A stretch of 40,109 nucleotides of DNA. Source: JAAURS01 sp031362245 (GTDB lineage: Bacteria > Cyanobacteriota > Cyanobacteriia > Thermosynechococcales > Thermosynechococcaceae). Shown here piece after piece: positions 14,108 to 22,314 of the stretch. The stretch lies in NCBI GenBank assembly GCA_031362245.1, contig JANLSD010000325.1, forward strand, positions 1 to 40,109, read 5' to 3'. Within the stretch, counting starts at the first letter, position 1; each line of letters begins with the position of its first letter. The position numbers and the translations under genes were made by a program. The notes under the pieces are model-generated. The model had not been told where the DNA came from, did not search any database, and was given only the letters and a program-made list of their open reading frames with translations.

Positions 14108-14667
14108 CAGATTTTGCATCACCGCAACCCTTAGGCCGACTTATCCTAGTGACAGGCCCATCCCGCTCTGGCAAAAGTGCTTGGGCAGAAGCCTTAGCGA
14201 CGCAATCGGGGCAACCCGTGGTGTATATTGCCACCTCTATCAATAACCCCGACGATCTTGAGTGGCAAGCGCGGGTTAAGGTGCACTGCGATCGCCGTCC
14301 TCCCCACTGGCACCTCTGGGAAATCCCCAACACACTGACAGCAGCGCTCAGCGAAGCGCCATCCCAACACTGCATCTTGATTGACTCCCTCGGCACTTGG
14401 TTAGCCAACCAGCTAGAGCAATCCCCTGAAGAGTGGGCGCAAACGGAAGCTGCGCTGTTGGATATCCTTCAGCACAGCGCAGCGCGGATTATTCTTGTTT
14501 CAGAGGAAGTGGGTTGGGGCGTGGTGCCAGCCTATCCAGCAGGGAGACTGTTCCGCGATCGCCTTGGCACTCTAGCCCGTCGCATTGGCGTTGTGGCAGA
14601 TCAGGTCTACCTCGTTACAGCAGGGTATGCCCTAGACATTAAAGCCTTAGGGCAGCCCGTTCCCTAA
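14104..14667 (+). CDS. cobU: Bifunctional adenosylcobinamide kinase / GTP guanylyltransferase
   Basis: CobU activates cobinamide by phosphorylation and then GMP transfer in the cobalamin nucleotide-loop assembly. The P-loop is GPSRSGKS (18-25), and AEALA follows as expected. The RVKVHCDRRPPHW segment has the His normally guanylylated, with WEIP after it, and CILIDSLGTWLANQL is the Walker-B-like strand. SEEVGWGVVPAYPAGRLFRD is the strongly conserved CobU fingerprint. The start is GTG, overlapping the preceding Uma2 stop. The stop overlaps that of the convergent LapA gene by 3 bp. Length (187) is normal. Confidence 0.93.
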   Translation: MTDFASPQPLGRLILVTGPSRSGKSAWAEALATQSGQPVVYIATSINNPDDLEWQARVKVHCDRRPPHWHLWEIPNTLTAALSEAPSQHCILIDSLGTWLANQLEQSPEEWAQTEAALLDILQHSAARIILVSEEVGWGVVPAYPAGRLFRDRLGTLARRIGVVADQVYLVTAGYALDIKALGQPVP

Positions 14668-14942
14668 TCCCAATCTTGACCAGAATCTTGTTCGCGCACG
14701 GCAGAATCAGCAAACGCCACTTCATCGAAGTCATCGTATACCGTCCCAAAGCGCCAAACCAACGGAAGGCCCACTGTTAACAGTAAACCCACCGCAAAAC
14801 CCGCGCTCAGTACAACCCCAACGGGCAACTCAATCGACCGCCAACCCAAAAACCGAATTGAAATGGATGCAGCATTTTGCACTGATACCAGTGCTGCACC
14901 CATAACCATCAATGCAACCAGCAAAAAGGAGACAAATTTCAT
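14664..14942 (-). CDS. LapA-domain (DUF1049) inner-membrane protein
   Basis: From ATG 14942 this 92-residue protein has two transmembrane segments (about 4-22 and 38-62). The LapA/DUF1049 pattern is seen in LVSVQNAASISIRFLGWRSI, followed by LPVGVVLSAGFAVG. In E. coli LapA regulates LPS synthesis; in cyanobacteria the function is not established. The upstream TTG at 14969 would add nine residues but is less likely. The acidic tail DDFDEVAFADSAVREQD is cytoplasmic by topology. It is convergent with cobU, with overlapping stop codons. Confidence 0.8.
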   Translation of the reverse strand: MKFVSFLLVALMVMGAALVSVQNAASISIRFLGWRSIELPVGVVLSAGFAVGLLLTVGLPLVWRFGTVYDDFDEVAFADSAVREQDSGQDWD

Positions 14943-15053
14943 TGCCTTGTAGAGATCCTTACTTCCCAAAAATGCTTATTTCAAAACTGTTGCAAGCCAA
15001 TGTCAATATTATGCCCAAGAATTTGTTTAAGTGCTCTCTAATACATAGAGCGA

Positions 15054-15067
15054 CACATAACTATGTG
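15054..15067. repeat. 14-bp palindrome in the LapA-gyrA intergenic region
   Basis: CACATA at 15054-15059 and TATGTG at 15062-15067 form a perfect palindrome around AC. It could be an operator for either divergent gene; there is no family evidence. The rest of the 283-bp region contains a consensus TATAAT at 15134-15139, 87 bp before the topoisomerase start, with no clear -35. Confidence 0.35.
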
Positions 15068-15225
15068 GCCAGTAACACTCTCTTGCGCGAGGGGCGGTGA
15101 CTCATTGGTGATCTAAGATAAGCAAATGCACCTTATAATTCAGCAGAAATACGGTAAACCCATCTCTGCGGTCGGGTACAGCCATCTCAACTTCATTCTT
15201 TTGGGGCGCGTCAGGCATTTTTTCT

Positions 15226-17682
15226 ATGGCAAAACAGCTTAATCTTCTGTCTGCGGGTAAGGTTATCACCACGGCGCTACATACCGAGATGGAGCAATCG
15301 TACCTAGAGTACGCCATGAGTGTGATTGTGGGGCGGGCGTTGCCAGATGTTAGGGATGGTCTCAAGCCCGTACATCGTCGCATTCTTTTTGCCATGCATG
15401 AGCTAGGGCTAACCCCTGATCGTCCCTATCGCAAATGTGCCCGCGTGGTGGGGGATGTGTTGGGGAAATATCATCCCCACGGCGACCAATCTGTTTATGA
15501 CGCCCTGGTGCGTCTGGTACAGTCTTTCTCAACCCGCTATCCGCTGCTGGATGGGCACGGCAATTTTGGTTCGGTGGATAATGACCCTCCCGCCGCCATG
15601 CGGTACACCGAAACTCGGCTTGCGGGGATTGGCAACCAGGCGCTCCTGGAAGAAATTGGAGAGTCCACTGTTGACTTCATTGGCAACTTTGACAATTCCC
15701 AGCAGGAACCAACCGTACTCCCTGCTCAGCTCCCCATTCTGTTGCTCAACGGCTGCTCTGGGATTGCCGTGGGCATGGCAACCAATATCCCGCCCCATAA
15801 TTTAGGGGAGGTGGTGGATGCCCTGATTGCCCTGATCGATCGCCCCCATCTAGACGCCGAAGAACTGCGGACGTTTATCCCTGGCCCAGACTTCCCCACA
15901 GGGGGCGAAATCATTGGCATAGACGGCATTTCCGAAGCCTATGCCACAGGGCGCGGCAGTATTACGGTGCGGGGCATTACCCAGTTTGAAGAATCCCAGC
16001 CTGGGAAAGGCAAACATCGACGCACCGCCATCATCGTGACGGAGCTGCCCTTTCAGGTCAATAAAGCGGGGCTGATTGAGAAAACGGCTGCCCTGGTGAA
16101 TGCGGAGAAAATTCAAGGCATTGCGGATCTGCGAGATGAAAGTGATCGCGAGGGGATGCGCATTGTCATCGAACTCAAACGGGATGCCTCACCTGAACAG
16201 GTGCTAGAGCAGCTTTACCGTCAAACGGCGCTCCAGAGTAACTTTGGCGTCATTACCTTGGCGATCGTCAACGGGCAGCCCAGGCAGCTTCCGCTAAAGG
16301 AACTGCTGCAAGAGTTTTTACAGTTCCGTGAAGACACGCTAATCCGTCGCTATCAGCATGACCGCAGCCAAGCCCAAAACCGAATTGAGATTGTAGAAGG
16401 GTTACTGCGCGCCCTCGAAAATCTGGATGACCTCATTGATATCCTCCGCAATGCCCCCGATGGCTCGACAGCAAAGCAAGGTTTACAGGAGCGCTTTGGT
16501 TTAGATGATCGCCAATCTGATGCCATCTTGGGAATGCCCATGCGCCGTCTGACGGGGTTGGAGCAGCAGAATCTACGGACAGAATTTGACGAGCTAACCC
16601 AGCAAATCCAAGGATTGGATCGGCTCTTAAATGACCGCAAAGAACTGCTCAAAACCCTCAAGCAAGATCTTCGCGCCCTCAAGCGCAAGTTTGGCGACCC
16701 CCGTCGTACTCGCATCGAAACCGCTGTACCGGAAAAATTAGTCCCCCTCACGCCGCCCGCAGAAAACGAGCCTGTGCAGGTGGAGTTTAGCCAGCGGGGG
16801 TATATTCGCTGGGTGCGAACGTCCAGCCGCACTCGCAGCCAGGACAGTCTTGAAAAGTCCGACCAGCTACAGGATGCACCCCAGGACTATCCGATTTACA
16901 CAGGCACAGCACTCCTAAGTGAACAGCTTTTGGCTTTTACCACCAGCGGCAAAGCTTATGCTGTCAACCTTTCGGATATTCCTGGGTCTTCGGGACGCGA
17001 TCGCGGTACGCCCCTTATCACGCTATTGAGTGAGTCCGCCCAAAACGAGGAAATTATCGCGCAATTCTTGCCGTCAGACTATGCCACCGCAGAGCGGTTT
17101 CTATTTTTGACGCGCCAGGGACGGTTTAAGTGGTTAGCCAAGTCTGAGTTTGCCGAGCTAACCACCCGGGGACTCAGCACCATCAAGCTCAAGGACGATG
17201 ACCAGCTCCAGTATGTGGTGCCCGCAACGGCGGATATGGAAGTGGCGATCGCCACGTCTACAGGCCGTCTGGCTCGATTCCCGCTCCTAGAAGTCCCCGA
17301 AATGGGGCGTCCAGCCTTGGGCAATCAAGTCCTGCGCCTGATGAGAGTAGAAGTGTTGGTGGGACTAGCCGCCGTCTCAGATCCGACAGAAATTTTGCTG
17401 CTATCGCGACAGGGCTATGCAAAACGGTTGCCTTTAGCTTCCGCTCGCCTCGGGCATCCTGGCGGATTGGGCACGCCCTTGGTGCAGTTTGCCAAGAAAA
17501 CCGATGGTCTCGTTACGATGATGCCGATCAGTGAAGACCTAGAAGTGCTGATTACCACTGACCAAAATCGTGTGGCGGTTGTCGCTCCCCAAAGTTTGCC
17601 CCTTTCAACCAAGGAAGGCCCAGGTGTTCTTTGGATTAAACCCAAAGCTGGCGAACAACTCTCCAGTGCGCTCATGATTTGA
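15226..17682 (+). CDS. gyrA: Type IIA topoisomerase A subunit (GyrA/ParC family, second cyanobacterial paralog)
   Basis: This 818-residue A subunit performs DNA breakage and rejoining. The catalytic Tyr is Y127 in AAMRYTETRL. The helix-turn-helix carries HPHGDQSVYDALVRL, and GCSGIAVGMATNIPPHNLGE is the conserved tower entry. The start MAKQLNLLSAGKVITTALHT matches the cyanobacterial paralog often labelled either GyrA or ParC. I see no GyrA-box (QRRGGKG-type) in the C-terminal beta-pinwheel, so a decatenase (topo IV-like) role is possible. The position of E. coli Ser83 is Gln (Q88). B subunits are not in this window. Confidence 0.9.
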   Translation: MAKQLNLLSAGKVITTALHTEMEQSYLEYAMSVIVGRALPDVRDGLKPVHRRILFAMHELGLTPDRPYRKCARVVGDVLGKYHPHGDQSVYDALVRLVQSFSTRYPLLDGHGNFGSVDNDPPAAMRYTETRLAGIGNQALLEEIGESTVDFIGNFDNSQQEPTVLPAQLPILLLNGCSGIAVGMATNIPPHNLGEVVDALIALIDRPHLDAEELRTFIPGPDFPTGGEIIGIDGISEAYATGRGSITVRGITQFEESQPGKGKHRRTAIIVTELPFQVNKAGLIEKTAALVNAEKIQGIADLRDESDREGMRIVIELKRDASPEQVLEQLYRQTALQSNFGVITLAIVNGQPRQLPLKELLQEFLQFREDTLIRRYQHDRSQAQNRIEIVEGLLRALENLDDLIDILRNAPDGSTAKQGLQERFGLDDRQSDAILGMPMRRLTGLEQQNLRTEFDELTQQIQGLDRLLNDRKELLKTLKQDLRALKRKFGDPRRTRIETAVPEKLVPLTPPAENEPVQVEFSQRGYIRWVRTSSRTRSQDSLEKSDQLQDAPQDYPIYTGTALLSEQLLAFTTSGKAYAVNLSDIPGSSGRDRGTPLITLLSESAQNEEIIAQFLPSDYATAERFLFLTRQGRFKWLAKSEFAELTTRGLSTIKLKDDDQLQYVVPATADMEVAIATSTGRLARFPLLEVPEMGRPALGNQVLRLMRVEVLVGLAAVSDPTEILLLSRQGYAKRLPLASARLGHPGGLGTPLVQFAKKTDGLVTMMPISEDLEVLITTDQNRVAVVAPQSLPLSTKEGPGVLWIKPKAGEQLSSALMI

Positions 17683-17731
17683 GGTTCATGGCAAACGACT
17701 GAATTTTTACCGATTGATGAGGAAACCTGCG

Positions 17732-18265
17732 ATGACTCGTTCAAATCCAGTTCCGTCTGGGCCTAAAAAAGGGCGATCGCCGTGGATGTGGGTTGGCCTG
17801 GGCTGTGGTCTGACCGTTCTGTTAGCCTTTGGAGGCTGCGTTGCGCTGATGGGTGTGATTGGGCAACGGGCGGCCCAAGAAATCAGGAAACCCCTCACCC
17901 AAAAAGAGACGATAGCAAAACTAGGTGATATTCCCATTTATCAACCCAGCACCTTCAACGAACCTATGACCAGAGGGGTACGTTTTGGCAGCTCCCTTTT
18001 TCCTGGAGAGATGATGACTGCTGCGGCCTTTGATACGAGTGCTCAACCCGATCAAATCATCGACTGGTATCAACAGCGTCTTACAAAAAAAGGTTTTCAA
18101 ACACTGCCTCAGCAACCCTCCTTCGCTACCAACACAAGAGTCGCAACTTTTAGGAAGGGTTCGGAAAGTATCATTGTCCAAATTGAAGACGCGAAAAGAG
18201 GTGAACAAAAACATACCTTGATTTTAATGCGCATGAAGCGTCCAAATTCCAAGCCTGGTTCCTAG
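17732..18265 (+). CDS. Single-TM hypothetical protein
   Basis: From ATG 17732 the product has 177 residues; GAGG at 17719-17722 is placed 9 bp upstream. Residues of about 18-44 form one transmembrane helix (WVGLGCGLTVLLAFGGCVAL) after a basic N-terminus, so the bulk lies outside. The soluble part contains DQIIDWYQQRLTKKGFQTL and later ATFRKGSESIIVQIEDAK, resembling uncharacterised cyanobacterial envelope proteins. The gene follows the topoisomerase by 49 bp. Its stop overlaps that of the convergent binding-protein gene. The function is unknown. Confidence 0.65.
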   Translation: MTRSNPVPSGPKKGRSPWMWVGLGCGLTVLLAFGGCVALMGVIGQRAAQEIRKPLTQKETIAKLGDIPIYQPSTFNEPMTRGVRFGSSLFPGEMMTAAAFDTSAQPDQIIDWYQQRLTKKGFQTLPQQPSFATNTRVATFRKGSESIIVQIEDAKRGEQKHTLILMRMKRPNSKPGS

Positions 18266-19191
18266 AGGCTGCTATCTGGAATCTCCTCGTGAAAGTCTAG
18301 AATACTCTGCATACTATCTTTGACCAACCCTCGCAGGTCTTGATTCAGAGGCACAGTGCTGCTGGGGCCAAACCATTTATCAAAAATCGCCACAGAAGAC
18401 GGCTTACTTCTGATAAAGCCTTGCATAAAGCTTAGCAAAGCATAGTTGGTCTTATCTAGAAGCTTGGAATTGTTTTCAGGCACCATGCAAGCAATCCCTT
18501 CTTTAGAGTAGGCATAGCTATCCACCTGAAAATTAGCAGTGTTAGAGGTTTTTTGGATCCATCCTTCTAACAAAAGGCCATCCCCAGCAAATCCGTCAAT
18601 TTTTCCATCTTGGAGCGCCTTGTAGCCCTCAGCGCGGTCTTTAAACAGCACCATCAGAGCTTTGGGCTGCGCCCGTCGAATGGCATCTTCGTTTGTGGTT
18701 TTGGGCAGTGCGCCAATCCGTTTACCCACTAAAGATGCTGGCCCTTCAAGAGTAGTCCCGCGTTTCAGCAGCAGGCGGGTACCCGTCACACCATAGCTGA
18801 CGGAAAAATCAACGAGTTTATCCCGTTCCCAGGTAAAGCTGCTGCTGTCGCACACAATATCCACAGCCCCAGACTGGAGATTCGGAATCCGTTCCGCTGG
18901 CGTGAGTGGTACCAGCTTTAGGGTAACGGGACGCTTGAGTTCTTTTTCGATCTGCCCCTTGATAAGCTGAAGCATATCGACGGAATAGCCGACAAGCTGA
19001 CCTTTGCCATCGGCATGGGCGAGGGGAAATGCATCTTTGCTGGTTCCAGCGGTTAGAACGCCCGTTTTGGCAACTTTTTCTAACACAGTTTCGGCGGAAG
19101 CAGATTGCAAGGGCACCAAAAGTGCCAGGAGCATTCCCGAGGCCATGATTTTCAGAGGATTTAGCGTCAGCAACGATTGTTTTTGCAGCAT
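18262..19191 (-). CDS. Periplasmic amino-acid-type substrate-binding protein (SBP_bac_3)
   Basis: This 309-residue protein starts with a signal peptide (MLASGM-like hydrophobic core, LLALLVPLQSASA) that is cleaved near residue 33. The bilobed binding fold is visible from VAKTGVLTAGTSKDAFPLAH, LVGYSVDMLQLIKGQIEKEL, SGAVDIVCDSSSFTWERDKL, and LVGKRIGALPKTTNEDAI. This is the solute-binding subunit of a polar amino acid ABC importer or a stand-alone sensor. No permease or ATPase gene is adjacent, so it is an orphan here. The substrate cannot be read from the sequence. Confidence 0.85.
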   Translation of the reverse strand: MLQKQSLLTLNPLKIMASGMLLALLVPLQSASAETVLEKVAKTGVLTAGTSKDAFPLAHADGKGQLVGYSVDMLQLIKGQIEKELKRPVTLKLVPLTPAERIPNLQSGAVDIVCDSSSFTWERDKLVDFSVSYGVTGTRLLLKRGTTLEGPASLVGKRIGALPKTTNEDAIRRAQPKALMVLFKDRAEGYKALQDGKIDGFAGDGLLLEGWIQKTSNTANFQVDSYAYSKEGIACMVPENNSKLLDKTNYALLSFMQGFIRSKPSSVAIFDKWFGPSSTVPLNQDLRGLVKDSMQSILDFHEEIPDSSL

Positions 19192-19455
19192 ATCTAGCAG
19201 TTCTTAAAAACAGCAGCTTTGAGGTGAATAAGAATGTATCAATCTGGCACGTATCTTACCACTGACAGCAGGATACGTCCCATTCCGTTCTTTGACAAAG
19301 AATTAGAGCATTTCGCACCATTTTCTTCAATAAAGCTGGGGTGGTTTAAGGGCGTAGGTGGTTATTTTGCCCCTCCAGGCATCTCGGTAAAGGTTACGAT
19401 GGAGCCATTACGGCCTAAATCGCACCAAATTGCACTAAATCCTCACCTTTGATCT
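19192..19455. other. 264-bp intergenic region, no gene recognised
   Basis: An inverted repeat ACGTATC (19249-19255) / GATACGT (19272-19278) lies on the divergent-promoter side. A short open frame (19234-19452) has no coding character. No terminator or riboswitch is apparent. Confidence 0.5.
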
Positions 19456-19917
19456 GTGTTGCACTTTAAAAAAACCAGCATTATTAACGCCTCTCCCGAG
19501 GTGCTGTGGCGATTCCATGAGCGCCCCGATATTTTGCAAATTCTGACCCCACCCTGGCAGCCCGTCCAGATTATTCGACGTGAGGGTGGTCTTGGCGTTG
19601 GCGCTATTTCTGAGTTTCGGCTGTGGCTTGGTATTGTCCCAGTGCCGTGGGTTGCGGTACATACAGCCTGTGAACTCAACCACCTTTTTGTGGACGAGCA
19701 GCAAAATGGGCCAATGGCATTCTGGAAACACAGCCATCAGTTCGAGTCCCAGGGCACCCAAACCCAGCTCACCGATGCCATTGACTATGCCTTACCCGGT
19801 GGTCAGCCAGTGGAGCAATTATTGGAGTGGTGGGTCACGAGTCGTCTGTCGGATATGTTTGACTATCGCCATCGGGTGACACGGCAGAACTGCGAAGTCA
19901 TGGGGGACGGCGGATGA
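19456..19917 (+). CDS. SRPBCC-fold protein
   Basis: This 153-residue protein begins LHFKKTSIINASPEVLWRFH, the classical START/SRPBCC opening in which a strand is followed by the helix carrying LW.F. The C-terminus GQPVEQLLEWWVTSRLSDMF is the long closing helix. SRPBCC proteins bind hydrophobic ligands; the ligand is unknown. The start is GTG at 19456 (TTG at 19459 is equally plausible), with no strong ribosome-binding site. Its stop overlaps the thiD start (ATGA), giving a two-gene operon. Confidence 0.75.
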   Translation: MLHFKKTSIINASPEVLWRFHERPDILQILTPPWQPVQIIRREGGLGVGAISEFRLWLGIVPVPWVAVHTACELNHLFVDEQQNGPMAFWKHSHQFESQGTQTQLTDAIDYALPGGQPVEQLLEWWVTSRLSDMFDYRHRVTRQNCEVMGDGG

Positions 19918-20714
19918 GCATTCCCGTTGCGTTAACCATTGCCGGATCGGACAGCGGTGGCGGTGCAGGCATCCAAGCTGACCTACGCACCTTTGCCTTT
20001 CATCAAGTCCACGGCACCAGCGCCCTCACCTGCATTACGGCGCAGAATACTTTAGGCGTGAGTCGTGTAGATCCACTCCCGCCAGAATCGGTCACTGCGC
20101 AAATAGATGCAGTGGCCTCAGATATTGGTTTCCAGGCCGCTAAGACGGGGATGTTGCTCAATTCTGAAATTATTGAGGCTGTAGCTGCTGCCCTAGAACG
20201 CTGGCAGTTCAAAACCTTAGTGGTCGATCCGGTGATGGTGTCTCGCACTGGCGCGCAGTTGATTGACGATAGGGCGATCGCCACCCTAACCAAAATCCTC
20301 ATCCCCCAGGCATTCATTCTCTCCCCCAATCGCTACGAGGCTCAAATCCTAGGAAATCTTGAGATTGATACTCTGGATGCCATGAAAGCTGCCGCAAAAA
20401 AAATCTATGCCCTTGGCCCCAAAGCCGTTCTGGTGAAGGGTGGCGGCATGACGGGCGATCTCAAGGGCGTTGATGTTTGGTTTGATGGGGAGGATTTGCA
20501 GGTTTTAAAAACCGAGCGTGTGGATACGCCCCATACTCACGGAACAGGGTGCACATTGTCAGCGGCGATCGCCGCGAACCTTGCCCAGGGCAAACGCTCT
20601 TTAGAGGCAGTGCAATGCGCTAAACAATACGTTACTGTGGCGTTGAAGCACTCCCTGGCGATCGGGCAGGGGCAGGGACCTGTTGGACATTGGTTTGCGC
20701 TGCTGCAACGTTGA
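19914..20714 (+). CDS. thiD: Hydroxymethylpyrimidine / phosphomethylpyrimidine kinase
   Basis: ThiD phosphorylates HMP to HMP-PP in thiamin synthesis. The protein has the ribokinase-like fold markers: ALTIAGSDSGGGAGIQADLR at the start, QAAKTGMLL, VVDPVMVSRTGA, SPNRYEAQIL, KAVLVKGGGM and the anion-hole catalytic HGTGCTLSAAIAANLA near the end. Length (266) is normal. The start overlaps the SRPBCC stop. It ends 3 bp before the convergent DUF2949 gene. No TPP riboswitch is visible upstream, as expected for a coupled gene. Confidence 0.95.
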   Translation: MSIPVALTIAGSDSGGGAGIQADLRTFAFHQVHGTSALTCITAQNTLGVSRVDPLPPESVTAQIDAVASDIGFQAAKTGMLLNSEIIEAVAAALERWQFKTLVVDPVMVSRTGAQLIDDRAIATLTKILIPQAFILSPNRYEAQILGNLEIDTLDAMKAAAKKIYALGPKAVLVKGGGMTGDLKGVDVWFDGEDLQVLKTERVDTPHTHGTGCTLSAAIAANLAQGKRSLEAVQCAKQYVTVALKHSLAIGQGQGPVGHWFALLQR

Positions 20715-20717
20715 GCT

Positions 20718-20906
20718 TTACGACGCAGAGCGTTCAATCCAATCAAAAATATTTTCGAGTTGCTTCAGGCTAATCAGCCCATAATTCCAAAGCATGATGG
20801 GCAGCTCCGTTACGGTGAGCTGCTGGGTGCGGGTTACAGAGGCGATCGCCGCGTCAGAGAGACCCAAATCACACTGTAGATATTGAATAAAGTGCGGGTT
20901 GTTCAC
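20718..20906 (-). CDS. DUF2949 family protein
   Basis: This 62-residue protein has the DUF2949 pattern: an N-terminal helix with HFIQYLQCDLGLSDAAIASV and the strongly conserved LPIMLWNYGLISLKQLENIF DWIE end. The family is restricted to cyanobacteria and has no known function. The start is GTG and there is no clear ribosome-binding site. It is convergent with thiD at 3 bp. Confidence 0.85.
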   Translation of the reverse strand: MNNPHFIQYLQCDLGLSDAAIASVTRTQQLTVTELPIMLWNYGLISLKQLENIFDWIERSAS

Positions 20907-21103
20907 AGATCGAGAAAGTTACATTACTCATAAGCGTGCCCAACACCATAGCAGGTCTGTAGCATTGACAACCGTTTTGTAAACCAAAGAAATTCTTAAG
21001 CTTTCTCAGGGCTTGTCGTAAAAGCGGTCAGATCAACGGTGCCGTAGTTAAACTGCTCTGACAAATGGGCACCCTTAAAAGTAATGTTGGGGGGAAATTC
21101 ATC

Positions 21104-21319
21104 ATGAAATCAGTTTGGCTAACCAATACGCTGCATCCTGAAAAAGTAAATTCTGACGTCTTTGAATCGTCAGAATTTGGCGCAGATCAGCCCTATACAG
21201 TCTGGAAGCAGTGGCTTTCTGATAAGTCTCTCGGGGAACCGCAGCCGATTGATGGATTTTCGACAGATGACCTGAAAGCCCAGGGGTATGTTGGCGTTTA
21301 TAAGTGCATTTTGGGTTAA
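21104..21319 (+). CDS. Small hypothetical protein
   Basis: From ATG 21104 (GGGGGA at 21089-21094 as ribosome-binding site) the product has 71 residues. MKSVWLTNTLHPEKVNSDVF, WKQWLSDKSLGEP and LKAQGYVGVYKCILG are visible. There is no signal peptide or membrane segment. It precedes the FHA protein gene by 32 bp and could be cotranscribed with it. I do not recognise a family. Confidence 0.55.
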   Translation: MKSVWLTNTLHPEKVNSDVFESSEFGADQPYTVWKQWLSDKSLGEPQPIDGFSTDDLKAQGYVGVYKCILG

Positions 21320-21351
21320 GCCGCTTATCGTAATCAACCGTGAAACGATAG

Positions 21352-22293
21352 ATGTCGTTTTTATCGGTATTGGATAACGCCTTCAAGAATGCTTCAGAGT
21401 TCAGGATTGAAAGTTCCACACAAACCCAGACTGAGATGAATTCAGAGTCCTTAGACCAGAAGAATACAGTGCATCCCATCGAACCGCCACAGCTCATTAT
21501 TCAAGGAAATGGGAGCGTAGAAACGCTAACGCTTTCAGGGCGAACGATCTGGACGTTTGGACGCGGCAAAAAAAGTACCGTGCAGCTTGACGATCCAAAC
21601 GCCTCTCGGGTTCATGCTCAGCTTGCCATTTACCCAGACAATAGCTGCCATTTTGTTGACTTAAAAAGTCGCAATGGAACCCTCATCAACGATGAAGTTT
21701 CCATCACCCCTAAATTGCTGAAGCATGGCGATCGCATTTCCATTGGAAATACGGTCATGGTCTTTGAAAACCTCCCTACTGGTTTCGAAGATCAAGTTTT
21801 AATGCTTCATGCATCGGCTGCCCAGGCCGCATTTTGGCAAGAAATTCTTGCCTTTCAGGGCGTATCAGTTTTAAAAGAGGTATCGATTTCAGAATTCAAG
21901 AGATGTCTTGACTTAAACGCAGCCTCGGATCAGTCACCTAAAGTGTTGTTAATAGATGTTCGAGCACATCAGGGAGACTGCTATCAATTTTGTCGTTGGA
22001 TTCGTCAAAAACATCCGCAGCATCAAACGTTTTTGCTAGATAGTAAACGAAACACTGTCTCTAATCTTGAACGTCAAGTTGCCATTAAAAATGGTGCGCT
22101 TAATCAGTTTCCGGCGATGAGCAGACGAGACCTTGTGCTCAATAGCACTGAGGTTTTGAGACAAGTCAATGAGGTACTACAGGTCCTTGAGGCCAAATTA
22201 ATTGGAAAGGAAGAGCTGCTATCCATCTTGAGGACGAATAAAACCCTGAAGGATTGGCATTCGTCTGAAAGTAAGAGTCTTCAGGCTGTCTGA
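21352..22293 (+). CDS. FHA domain protein with a degenerate receiver-like domain
   Basis: This is a 313-residue protein. Residues of about 50-130 form an FHA domain: TIWTFGRGKKSTVQLDD, ASRVHAQLAIYP, FVDLKSRNGTLIND and HGDRISIGNTVMVFE. It keeps the GR, SRVH and NGT residues that bind phosphothreonine. Residues of about 145-275 resemble a response-regulator receiver: LLIDVRAHQGDCYQFCRWIR carries the would-be phospho-Asp and the following helix. The acidic pair of strand 1 (LMLHASA) is missing and the Lys of strand 5 is not evident. The likely role is phosphopeptide docking rather than phosphotransfer. It is convergent with the chelatase gene. Confidence 0.8.
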   Translation: MSFLSVLDNAFKNASEFRIESSTQTQTEMNSESLDQKNTVHPIEPPQLIIQGNGSVETLTLSGRTIWTFGRGKKSTVQLDDPNASRVHAQLAIYPDNSCHFVDLKSRNGTLINDEVSITPKLLKHGDRISIGNTVMVFENLPTGFEDQVLMLHASAAQAAFWQEILAFQGVSVLKEVSISEFKRCLDLNAASDQSPKVLLIDVRAHQGDCYQFCRWIRQKHPQHQTFLLDSKRNTVSNLERQVAIKNGALNQFPAMSRRDLVLNSTEVLRQVNEVLQVLEAKLIGKEELLSILRTNKTLKDWHSSESKSLQAV

Positions 22294-22314
22294 ATCAAGT
22301 CATAGCTTGATTTC
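22290..22314. terminator. Hairpin between convergent FHA and chelatase genes
   Basis: AATCAAG (22293-22299) pairs with CTTGATT (22306-22312) around TCATAG, extended by a bulged CTGA/TCAG. There is no T-tract, so it is a weak terminator candidate. Confidence 0.35.

Noticed and set aside
17732..17752. A second TTCAAATCC tRNA-like T-arm
   Set aside because: It is coding sequence for the small membrane protein and has no acceptor strand after it.
19234..19452. 72-codon open frame between the binding-protein and SRPBCC genes
   Set aside because: It has no ribosome-binding site, poor residue composition and no recognised domain.
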